Source of the DNA: an uncultured Eubacteriales bacterium
Lineage (GTDB): Bacteria; Bacillota; Clostridia; Oscillospirales; Oscillospiraceae
DNA length: 12,898 nt
NCBI GenBank assembly: GCA_905210385.1
Contig: CAJLWS010000019.1
Location: 1-12,898, forward strand
Reading direction: 5' to 3'
Shown here: positions 1 through 5,629 of the stretch, piece by piece
Layout of the letters: every line of letters begins with the position of its first letter
Numbering within the stretch: the stretch's first letter is position 1
Notes under the pieces: model-generated
What the model was told of the DNA's origin: nothing
Database searches by the model: none
What the model saw: the letters and a program-made list of their open reading frames with translations, nothing else
Translations under genes and position numbers: made by a program

Positions 1-25
1 GGGCCGCCCTGCGGGCGGCATTTTT
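1..25 (+). terminator. Rho-independent terminator of an upstream gene outside the window
   Basis: A 7-bp GC stem (GCCGCCC at 3-9, GGGCGGC at 13-19) with a TGC loop is followed by ATTTTT. The T-run lies on the + strand, so it ends a rightward transcript that starts outside the window. The same 23 bases recur at 4365-4387. Confidence 0.75.
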
Positions 26-60
26 CCCTGATAGAAATATCGATTGTAACCGCTCTTCCC

Positions 61-103
61 AGCTCGTCGCAAGCGACATGTCGCTTGCGACGAGCTTTTT
101 TAT
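61..103 (+). terminator. Perfect 36-bp palindrome with T-tail, second terminator
   Basis: Positions 61-96 form a perfect palindrome: the 18-base arm 61-78 is the exact reverse complement of 79-96. TTTTTTA follows directly. With the first hairpin this makes a tandem terminator for the off-window gene. The size and perfect symmetry also fit a dispersed palindromic repeat unit that has been taken into use as a terminator. Confidence 0.7.
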
Positions 104-450
104 TTCGTTGAAAGCTCATCGCGCGCTCATTCTGCTGCTCCTCGCTTCCCATCCGTACTCGCTGTCGTGCTGTGCTCTGGATTGGTGTGCCGCCCTGCAG
201 ATGGCTTTGATTCGGGTTCCTGTATCTTTTTCTATGGAGAATAAAATCACATCTTGATGCCATCCTCATTTTGCAACAATGGAGTTTTTTCAGACAATGT
301 TAGGTGATGACGCTGCCCATCACCCGCTGTTCCATCAGAAGATCAGTTTACAAAGATAGCGCTTCCGATTATCTCCATAGCGCAATTCATATTGAGAACT
401 GAATGGAAAGATCAGTGCCTGGGACTATCCCGATGCACTGTGTTTCGCTC
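104..450. other. Gene-free stretch before the TetR gene
   Basis: I see no open frame with a credible start and Shine-Dalgarno on either strand, and no tRNA or repeat array. A short stretch at 188-198 (TGCCGCCCTGC) repeats the left arm and loop of the terminator at 1-25 but lacks a matching right arm, so it may be a decayed copy. The stretch may be the remnant of a lost gene divergent from tetR; nothing in the translation was recognisable. Confidence 0.4.
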
Positions 451-479
451 TTGCATTATTTCATTGAACATGATACAAT
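451..479 (+). promoter_or_regulatory. Sigma-A-type promoter of the TetR gene
   Basis: TTGCAT at 451-456 and TACAAT at 474-479 are separated by 17 bases. Both hexamers are close to consensus, and the start codon follows about 47 bases after the -10. No clear TetR operator palindrome was found around it. Confidence 0.55.
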
Positions 480-525
480 AAAGTCAAAATGTAAAATTTG
501 TTTTTATTTATGAGAGGGTGATGGG

Positions 526-1146
526 GTGCCGAGAGTTGCTTATTCTGACAAGGACAGAGAACGTATCAGGACGCAGCTTGTTGCAGTTGGACTTGAGCTG
601 ATGGCAAAGCAGGGCATTCAGCATACAACTGTTGAGCAAGTATACAAAAAAGTTGGTATTTCGCGGACATTCTTCTATTCTTTTTTCTCTACAAAAGAGG
701 ATCTGGTGCTTGAAACGCTGTACTGGCAGCAGCCTAAAATACTTGCGTATGTGCAAAAGCTGATGGCTGACTCCTCTTTAAGCTGGCGTGAAGCTGTGAA
801 AAAATTTCTCCATGATTGCTGCTATGGTGAGAAAAATGGGATTGCCGTTTTAACAATTGAGGAACAGCAGCTCATTTTTAAGCGCCTGTCAAAGGAGAGC
901 TGTCAGGTGTTCCGGCAAAAGCAGCTTCGTCTTTTCGGAGAAATTTTAGAACACTTTGGAATCAAGGCAGATACCGCAAGGATCAATCTGTTTACGAATT
1001 TAAGCCTGACAGCGATGGTTGTACGCAGAGCAATCCCCAATACGCTTCCCCTGTTCGTTCCGGAAGCCGCTGATGAAACGGTCGATTTTCAACTGAATGC
1101 GATTGTGGATACTATGGAAAAATGGAAGACAACTCCCGTACCTTGA
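526..1146 (+). CDS. TetR/AcrR-family transcriptional regulator
   Basis: This 206-residue protein has the layout of a TetR repressor: an N-terminal DNA-binding domain at about residues 8-60, and a helical C-terminal part that would bind a ligand and dimerise. The helix-turn-helix lies near residues 33-55 (TTVEQVYKKVGISRTFFYSF), followed by the typical STKEDL. The start is GTG at 526, chosen because GAGAGGG (512-518) lies 7 bases upstream; the ATG at 521 is in another frame. Family members usually repress themselves and a neighbouring efflux or enzyme gene. No such target is adjacent here: upstream is gene-free and downstream is an immunity-like gene behind a hairpin. The gene is visibly more AT-rich than the ddl-murF region, which suggests acquisition by transfer. 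The family call is firm; ligand and target are unknown. Confidence 0.9.
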   Translation: MPRVAYSDKDRERIRTQLVAVGLELMAKQGIQHTTVEQVYKKVGISRTFFYSFFSTKEDLVLETLYWQQPKILAYVQKLMADSSLSWREAVKKFLHDCCYGEKNGIAVLTIEEQQLIFKRLSKESCQVFRQKQLRLFGEILEHFGIKADTARINLFTNLSLTAMVVRRAIPNTLPLFVPEAADETVDFQLNAIVDTMEKWKTTPVP

Positions 1147-1159
1147 GGGCGGAAAAGAA

Positions 1160-1210
1160 AAATCCGTCCGAATGTTATGTTGTAGCGTTATATTCAGACG
1201 GATTTCCTTT
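1160..1210 (+). terminator. Probable terminator after the TetR gene
   Basis: Arms 1160-1173 (AAATCCGTCCGAAT) and 1192-1205 (ATTCAGACGGATTT) pair with a single C/A mismatch around an 18-base loop. A pyrimidine tail (CCTTTC) follows. The 3' arm ends in TTT and the tail is not a clean T-run, so termination strength is uncertain. Confidence 0.5.
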
Positions 1211-1293
1211 CAGACAAAATAAATACAATCTCAGATAATTGACCTTATTTTGGAACGGACTTGGTGAAAGCAGAGTGAAAAGGAGAGCGCACG

Positions 1294-2208
1294 ATGAAGG
1301 AATTTGACCTGTTCGCAAGCAAATGTCCGCCGGAGTACAGTTTGAGAAAACCCACCGCTGTAATGCTGGCGCAATTTCGGGGGATTGCCAGCAGAGCTTC
1401 TGGCCTTTTGGCAGGAATACGGGTTCGGAAATTACGGGGGAGGCCTCCTAAAGTTGGCCGACCCAATGGACTATACGGATACGCTCACGCTTTGGCTGGG
1501 GGAGCAGGAGGGGTGCCTTCCCATTTTAATGACAGGGGTTGGAACCCGCTTTATTTACCGCAGGCTGTCTGAAACCACCGACGGTATGTGCCTGCTGGAT
1601 ATTCATTACCGCAGATCAGGCAGCTTTGCCGCCAGCTTTTCCGACTTTTTGAGCGCATCCTCCCCAGCGAACAGTTTGCGGAGCAAGTTCTCCGCACAGA
1701 ACTGTGCCGGGAAGCAACCGCGAAATACGGCAGCCTCGCAGCCGGTGCAATCTTTTCCTTCTCTCCCGCTCTGGCCTTGGGTGGGGAGGAATCCCTTCCA
1801 CATGTCAAAAAAGGGGATGCCGCAGTTCATCAGCATTTGCTTTTTGAACTGGGCGCAGATCACTCTGCTGACGCAGAGCTGGGAGATGCGTGGTCACAGG
1901 TTTACGAAGCCAACCCCTACGCCTTTGAACTGGAGGGCGGCGGCCTCATGGTCAGCTTTACTCTGTCGGAAACTGCGGATACCATCCTGCCGGCAGAACC
2001 GGAGGCGCTGTATGAAATGGAGGAAAAGACGAGTTCACTGTGGGCACTGACTTTTTTCAGCCTGACAAAGGATGAAATCCTCGGCTATCTGGAGTATCAC
2101 CGGGTCCTGCAGCGGCTGCGGCCTTATATTCTGGAAACAAGGGACGGGCATATATTGCTCCGCGGGCTGAGTCTGAAGGAGATGGAACTTGTCCTGTCTG
2201 CGCAATAG
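1294..2208 (+). pseudogene. GAD-like/DUF1851 (Tdi1-type immunity) protein, broken by two compensating frameshifts
   Basis: Three overlapping frames read as one protein. Frame 1 gives MKEFDLFASKCPPEYS from the ATG at 1294 (Shine-Dalgarno AGGAGA at 1281-1286). The next frame continues with LPAELLAFWQEYGFG and LLDIHYRR, and frame 1 resumes with FERILPSEQFAEQVL and ALALGGEES. Removing one G from the five-G run at 1379-1383 and adding one T to the five-T run at 1646-1650 restores a continuous protein of about 304 residues, giving FRG-LPAEL and SDFFERIL at the joins. The 'ELLAFWQEYGFG' block and the later 'ALALGGEE' block are typical of GAD-like plus DUF1851 proteins, the family of the type VI immunity protein Tdi1. 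The last 100 residues or so were not recognised. The cause is either a genuine double mutation or homopolymer sequencing error. Net frame is preserved, which favours error or very recent decay. A protective role against a toxin is inference from the family. Confidence 0.7.
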
Positions 2209-2338
2209 GCCGGTTTTATTCCCGCTTTGGGACAAAGCTCCCTGAGAGGATAAAACTGCACAATCACAAAATTCGTGATGCTACGGGGACTGCCCGATAC
2301 AGCTTAAAAGCGACAAAACATTTTAGGAGGAAATGATT

Positions 2339-2824
2339 ATGGGACTGTTCAGCAAGTTGTTCAAGGGGCCGGAGATCGACATGGAGAAGAGCGATGCAAA
2401 TGCAAAGAAAATGCGGGCTCTGTTTAACCAGGCCGTGGAAGACGGGGACAATTACAGGCTGATCTTCGGATATACCGAGGATGTGAGCCGGTTCAATTAC
2501 GGGTTTGTCCATGGAAGCAAAACGAAAATCGGAAATCTGATCGTGGGCTGGAACGCGGACAGCCAGACAGTTGTGGTCGTTCCCACGGTACCCGATCTCT
2601 CTGGCTGTGGAGATCCGACCTACTATCACCGCTCTGAAATTCTGAAAGCCTACCGCAACAAGTACCCGACCGATGCGTTTATCATTTACCCGGACAAAAA
2701 AGGGTATATTGCCATCAATGCCTATGACTGGCTGGAGGACGAAAAGCTGTATGTTTATGTATCGCAGGATGCGGAACTGGCGGCTTTTACCGACTTCTTT
2801 ATGAACCAATTTGCAACAAAGTGA
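2339..2824 (+). CDS. Uncharacterised 161-residue protein
   Basis: I do not recognise this family. The start is put at ATG 2339 rather than ATG 2333, because AGGAGG (2325-2330) lies 8 bases before 2339 but only 2 before 2333. The protein starts MGLFSKLFKG, a short amphipathic or hydrophobic lead-in seen in many cytoplasmic proteins that touch the membrane, then a charged helix (residues 14-35). An alternating aromatic/beta-rich body follows (NYRLIFGYTEDVSRFNYGF; IGNLIVGWN; TVVVVPTVPDL; YIAINAYDW; LYVYVS). There is no signal peptide and no transmembrane segment. It ends 7 bases before a small membrane-protein gene and is in the same run as the DUF1266 gene, so co-transcription is very likely. 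A role linked to its neighbours is inferred from position only. Confidence 0.75.
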   Translation: MGLFSKLFKGPEIDMEKSDANAKKMRALFNQAVEDGDNYRLIFGYTEDVSRFNYGFVHGSKTKIGNLIVGWNADSQTVVVVPTVPDLSGCGDPTYYHRSEILKAYRNKYPTDAFIIYPDKKGYIAINAYDWLEDEKLYVYVSQDAELAAFTDFFMNQFATK

Positions 2825-2831
2825 GGGGACT

Positions 2832-3014
2832 ATGCAGTTGGAAGAAATTGGTGCATTCCTGCTGGTTCTTGTAGCGGTATTGATCTTTGGCAATCTGTGG
2901 TTTCAGTTTGTAGAGGCAATTTTGAGCCGGATCAAAAAGCTGTTTACCCGCCGCAAGGAACCGCCGGTCTGGCATACGCTCCCCCCTGATGAGGAGGACG
3001 GGAAAAATGGTTGA
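2832..3014 (+). CDS. Small single-pass membrane protein (60 residues)
   Basis: ATG at 2832 follows GAGGGGAC (2823-2830) and lies 7 bases after the previous stop. The protein has one strongly hydrophobic segment at about residues 7-27 (GAFLLVLVAVLIFGNLWFQF), then a basic stretch (SRIKKLFTRRKE) and an acidic tail (PPDEEDGKNG). By the positive-inside rule the C-terminus should face the cytoplasm. The stop at 3012-3014 overlaps the ATG of the DUF1266 gene at 3007, which suggests translational coupling. No family was recognised. Hydrophobicity, tight packing and overlap support a real gene despite its small size. Confidence 0.65.
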   Translation: MQLEEIGAFLLVLVAVLIFGNLWFQFVEAILSRIKKLFTRRKEPPVWHTLPPDEEDGKNG

Positions 3015-4188
3015 CATCGACGAGATCAGAAAACGGGCACAGCAAGCCAGCGAACGAGCCGCTGAGAGCATGAGAAAGACGTTTGAAAAAAGTGAGGAGC
3101 TGGTCCAAAAAATCGAAATTTCCAGTTCTGAAGAAGAGGAATCTGTCTCTGCCGCTGAGGTTGAGGCACAGATCAACGCCAACACGGAGCGGCAGGTAGA
3201 AATTCTCGGTCAGATATTTAGAACTGACGGTATGGCGCAGATGTCCGCCAATGAGGAGCTGCTGCAAAAAGTGGTACAAGATAAGGTCGCCGAGGCAACG
3301 ATGTCTGCTACGGAAACCATTATGGGGCAGCTGTTTGGGGAAGATATGGGCGTTCTCGCGGCGGCTCTGGAAACCTTGGCGATGGAAGAAGGGGACGATG
3401 AGGAAGAGGGGGTGTTTGATCTCGAACGGGAGGAAAGCCTTTATACGACCTTAGAGGAGGCAATGGCCCGGCTTGAGGCCATGCCTGAACCGGAGCCGGT
3501 CCCGTGCCAAAAAAATGACGAGAAATGGGAGCGCTTCGGCATCCTGCTGTCAGGCATCATATCGACCCTAAACGGCCATGACCTGTATGGCATGGATGTG
3601 GAGGAGCACATCCCTGTTATGGAGCAGAAGATTGCGTCACTCGTTCGCCACTCATGGGGGATCAATGGCCGCAGCGATCTGCTGGATATGATCCGCTATC
3701 TGGCACAGGAGGGCTATATTCTGCGGTATCAGCTGTACAGCGAGGCATCTTCTCCGGAAGAGCTGATGGATGAAGCTATAGATGAGGATGAACGCGAGAA
3801 TGTCAGCCGGGCATGGAGGTTCGCACAGCGGTATAAAAGCCGATATGCTCCCGGTTTTATGGCCGGCTGGGATATCGGCCGGGCGGCGATGCTGGCCCGC
3901 TGGGGGTGCTATTTAGGCTGGATCACGGAAAGTGAGGCGGTCGGCATCCTCTGGAATCTCTCCCACAAAGCTGCGGAGGAGCTGCACAGCTGGCGTGAAT
4001 TTGCCCAGTCCTACCTGTTTGGCGGCCTGATGTGGAAACTGCTGTGCGGCGATCATTTTGTAGAAAGTTACCTGGGTTATATTGCAGATGCCGCCACAGA
4101 CTTGTTGACCGGAAAAACGGAACAGGACGGCGGACATTGGCGCGATTGTCCATGGCCTGCGCGGAGAAAAATCGGCTTCACAGGATAG
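3007..4188 (+). CDS. DUF1266-domain protein with acidic coiled-coil-like N-terminus
   Basis: The ATG at 3007 is preferred to the upstream ATG 2989, which lies before the GAGGAGG Shine-Dalgarno (2991-2997). This gives 393 residues. Residues 1-60 are helix-rich and charged, and an acidic patch follows (EEGDDEEEGVFDLEREES, about 127-144). The C-terminal part (about 215-385) carries the DUF1266 pattern: HSWGINGRSDLLDMIRYL, then AGWDIGRAAMLARWGCYLGW with the conserved W-D-x-x-R, then SWREFAQSYLFGGLMWK, and a final W-x-x-x-P-W-P segment. The E. coli relatives YbeU and YbeR, known to me only as family members, have no established biochemical role, so no activity is claimed. The gene overlaps the small membrane protein upstream by 8 bases and is the last of the run; a terminator follows about 50 bases later. 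Confidence 0.85.
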   Translation: MVDIDEIRKRAQQASERAAESMRKTFEKSEELVQKIEISSSEEEESVSAAEVEAQINANTERQVEILGQIFRTDGMAQMSANEELLQKVVQDKVAEATMSATETIMGQLFGEDMGVLAAALETLAMEEGDDEEEGVFDLEREESLYTTLEEAMARLEAMPEPEPVPCQKNDEKWERFGILLSGIISTLNGHDLYGMDVEEHIPVMEQKIASLVRHSWGINGRSDLLDMIRYLAQEGYILRYQLYSEASSPEELMDEAIDEDERENVSRAWRFAQRYKSRYAPGFMAGWDIGRAAMLARWGCYLGWITESEAVGILWNLSHKAAEELHSWREFAQSYLFGGLMWKLLCGDHFVESYLGYIADAATDLLTGKTEQDGGHWRDCPWPARRKIGFTG

Positions 4189-4241
4189 TTTGTAAAAAAA
4201 AAATTAATACTCAGAAAATATAGATTTTACCCATCCCTCCC

Positions 4242-4280
4242 ACGTCGGAGCAAAGTTCGCTTTGCTCCGACGTCTTTTTT
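4242..4280 (+). terminator. Rho-independent terminator of the DUF1266 run
   Basis: A perfect 14-bp stem (4242-4255 with 4260-4273) closes a TTCG loop and is followed by CTTTTTT. It lies 53 bases after the DUF1266 stop and would end the cassette transcript. Confidence 0.85.
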
Positions 4281-4300
4281 GCCTGAGGTAAAAAAGACGT
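4270..4300. repeat. Second inverted repeat sharing an arm with the terminator
   Basis: ACGTCTTTTTT (4270-4280) and AAAAAAGACGT (4290-4300) are perfect reverse complements around a 9-base loop. The first arm reuses the last four bases of the terminator stem and its T-tail, so the two hairpins exclude each other. Confidence 0.5.
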
Positions 4301-4328
4301 CATCCGCCCGCTTTCTTGCTCTCCCTTT

Positions 4329-4362
4329 CCAACTGCGGCCCGCTACACTGGGCTGCAGTTGG
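4329..4362. repeat. Imperfect inverted repeat, 13-bp stem
   Basis: CCAACTGCGGCCC (4329-4341) pairs with GGGCTGCAGTTGG (4350-4362) through 12 Watson-Crick pairs and one G-T pair, around an 8-base loop. There is no T-tail, so it is not a simple terminator. It is part of a run of three or four hairpins in 150 bases. Confidence 0.5.
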
Positions 4363-4364
4363 TA

Positions 4365-4387
4365 GGCCGCCCTGCGGGCGGCATTTT
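4365..4387 (+). terminator. Hairpin identical to the left-edge terminator
   Basis: The 23 bases GG-CCGCCCTGCGGGCGG-CATTTT match positions 2-24 exactly. The stem is 4366-4372 with 4376-4382 around a TGC loop, then ATTTT. It could act as a back-up terminator and also forms a direct repeat bracketing the accessory segment. Confidence 0.6.
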
Positions 4388-4617
4388 CAACGACGCCAAA
4401 GGACGTGGAAATATATGGAATAACACTCCGGAGAACACAGTAAAACAGGAAAATGAACACAGTCATTTTGCGGCCAATCTCTGGTTCAGGATCTGCGCGG
4501 TTTTTCTCTCCTGACTTTCCGGAGGTGGGTGTAGACATCTTGGGTCATGGCTGCGGTAGGGCTGAAGACATATCGTTTCGACAGGGGAGCGCTTCCTGGG
4601 AAGGCAAATATTATACC
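4388..4617. other. Gene-free stretch between hairpin cluster and first SleB-like gene
   Basis: There is an open frame from ATG 4453, but it runs out of frame into the downstream hydrolase gene, has only a weak upstream AGGA and no recognisable content. I see no other gene, RNA or repeat in this part. Confidence 0.4.
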
Positions 4618-4647
4618 TTGCTTTTCGGGGGAACCGTCGGTTACAAT
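4618..4647 (+). promoter_or_regulatory. Promoter-like sequence of the first SleB-like gene with CGGTTACAAT motif
   Basis: TTGCTT at 4618-4623 and TACAAT at 4642-4647 are 18 bases apart. The -10 is embedded in CGGTTACAAT (4638-4647), the same 10-mer found before the second hydrolase gene. GTTACA (4640-4645) is one reverse-complement WalR half-site; no second half-site at the right distance is seen here. Confidence 0.45.
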
Positions 4648-4684
4648 TTCAAGGTAAAAAATTTACTGAGGAGTGATGTGCTGT

Positions 4685-5488
4685 ATGTGGAAGAGACTGA
4701 CCGCAGTGGCCTTGGCGCTGGTTCTCTCCGCCGCGCTGATCCTGCCGGGGTCTGCCTCTGTATTGATGGTAAACGGACAGAACCTGTGGCAGAATGCCCT
4801 GGCCAGACCGGAGGGAGGTACCACCTATGTATCCCTGAGGGTGGTGGCCAATGTACTGGCGCCCCATGCGGAAGTGAGCTGGTCCCAAGGAACTGCCTGG
4901 GTAAGAGGAAACGGCGTTATGCTCAAAGCGGTGCCCGGACAGACCTATATCACTGTCAATGACCGGGCCCTATATGTGGCAAAAGGGGTTAAGCTGGAAA
5001 ACGGGCGGGTAATGGTGCCCATCCGGGTGCTGGCCGAAGCTTTGGGAGGAACCGTCGCCTGGAGCCGAACAGAGGGGATCACCCTTACGGTGGGCAGTGG
5101 AGTGCCTGGGCCAGCGCCCTATACATCAGATGAACTGTACTGGATGTCCAGGATTATTTCGGCTGAAAGCCAAGGAGAGCCCCTGAAAGGCAAGCTTGCG
5201 GTGGGTACCGTGATACTAAACCGGGTGGCCAGTGACCAGTTCCCTAGCACGATCTATGATGTGATTTTTGATAAAAAGTGGGGAGTCCAGTTTAGCCCTA
5301 CCATCAATGGAATGATCTATCAGGAGCCTACGGCGGAGAGTGTTCTGGCAGCAAAACTCTGCCTGGAAGGGGCCAGAGTGGCGGGCGACAGCTTGTATTT
5401 CCTCAATCCAGAGATTGCTGAAAACTTCTGGATTATGGAGAACCGGGAGTTCGTGATGACCATCGGAAGACACTGGTTTTACCGCTGA
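4685..5488 (+). CDS. Secreted cell-wall hydrolase, SleB/Hydrolase_2 family with copper-amine-oxidase-like N-terminal domain
   Basis: From ATG 4685 the protein has 267 residues. ATG 4676 and GTG 4673 are in frame but sit on or next to GAGGAG (4668-4673); 4685 gives an 11-base spacing and a clean signal peptide (MWKRLTAVALALVLSAALIL, then PGSASV). Residues about 28-137 form a copper-amine-oxidase-N-like stalk domain (TTYVSLRVVANVLAP; YITVNDRALYV; RVMVPIRVLAEALGG), common in clostridial surface proteins. Residues about 148-267 are the hydrolase domain, with LYWMSRIISAESQGEPL, AVGTVILNRV, FSP and TIGRHWFYR. In the SleB fold the Glu in the S-x-E-S segment (E161 here) is the expected catalytic acid. 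It should cut peptidoglycan glycan strands outside the membrane, as spore cortex-lytic enzymes do. It is the shorter of two tandem paralogues and ends in its own terminator. Spore versus vegetative role cannot be told from the sequence. Confidence 0.9.
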   Translation: MWKRLTAVALALVLSAALILPGSASVLMVNGQNLWQNALARPEGGTTYVSLRVVANVLAPHAEVSWSQGTAWVRGNGVMLKAVPGQTYITVNDRALYVAKGVKLENGRVMVPIRVLAEALGGTVAWSRTEGITLTVGSGVPGPAPYTSDELYWMSRIISAESQGEPLKGKLAVGTVILNRVASDQFPSTIYDVIFDKKWGVQFSPTINGMIYQEPTAESVLAAKLCLEGARVAGDSLYFLNPEIAENFWIMENREFVMTIGRHWFYR

Positions 5489-5504
5489 ATTGTATATACA
5501 GACG

Positions 5505-5545
5505 AATAACCGAACCTTTCCAATGGAGAGGTTCGGTTATTTTGT
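5505..5545 (+). terminator. Terminator between the two SleB-like genes
   Basis: Arms 5505-5521 and 5525-5541 form a 17-bp stem with one T-G pair and a three-base loop, followed by TTTGT. It separates the two hydrolase genes into independent transcripts, in agreement with a promoter found just downstream. Confidence 0.85.
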
Positions 5546-5558
5546 ACACAAGAAAATC

Positions 5559-5587
5559 TTGCAAAACGGTATAAAATCGGTTACAAT
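5559..5587 (+). promoter_or_regulatory. Sigma-A-type promoter of the second SleB-like gene
   Basis: TTGCAA (5559-5564) and TACAAT (5582-5587) are 17 bases apart. A second TACAAT follows at 5593-5598. The start codon lies 42 bases after the first -10. Confidence 0.5.
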
Positions 5588-5596
5588 ACGGTTACA
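5580..5596 (-). promoter_or_regulatory. Candidate WalR (YycF) box overlapping the promoter
   Basis: On the minus strand these 17 bases read TGTAAC-CGTAT-TGTAAC, which fits the published WalR consensus TGTWAH-N5-TGTWAH exactly. WalR is the response regulator of the WalKR system that controls cell-wall hydrolases in Bacillota. The site overlaps the -10, a position that would suit repression. Whether this organism has WalR is not visible here. Confidence 0.45.
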
Positions 5597-5613
5597 ATTT
5601 GACAACAAATTGT
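5594..5613. repeat. Short inverted repeat in the leader of the second SleB-like gene
   Basis: ACAATTT (5594-5600) and AAATTGT (5607-5613) are exact reverse complements around GACAAC. It lies between the -10 region and the Shine-Dalgarno and could be an operator or a weak leader hairpin. Confidence 0.35.
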
Positions 5614-5629
5614 AGCAAGGAGAGATTTG

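Noticed and set aside
1385..2050. Separate 221-codon gene starting at TTG 1385
   Set aside because: Only its first part (to about 1650) is family-like; after that the frame turns to Ser/Ala/Arg-rich noise while frame 1 resumes the family sequence. It is the middle piece of the frameshifted DUF1851 gene.
3289..4188. C-terminal frameshift in the DUF1266 protein
   Set aside because: The tail GGHWRDCPWP first looked out of frame, but a W-x-x-x-P-W ending is normal for DUF1266, so the frame was kept.
4453..4962. 169-codon frame before and into the first SleB-like gene
   Set aside because: It overlaps the hydrolase gene in another frame for 280 bases, has a weak Shine-Dalgarno and no recognisable content.
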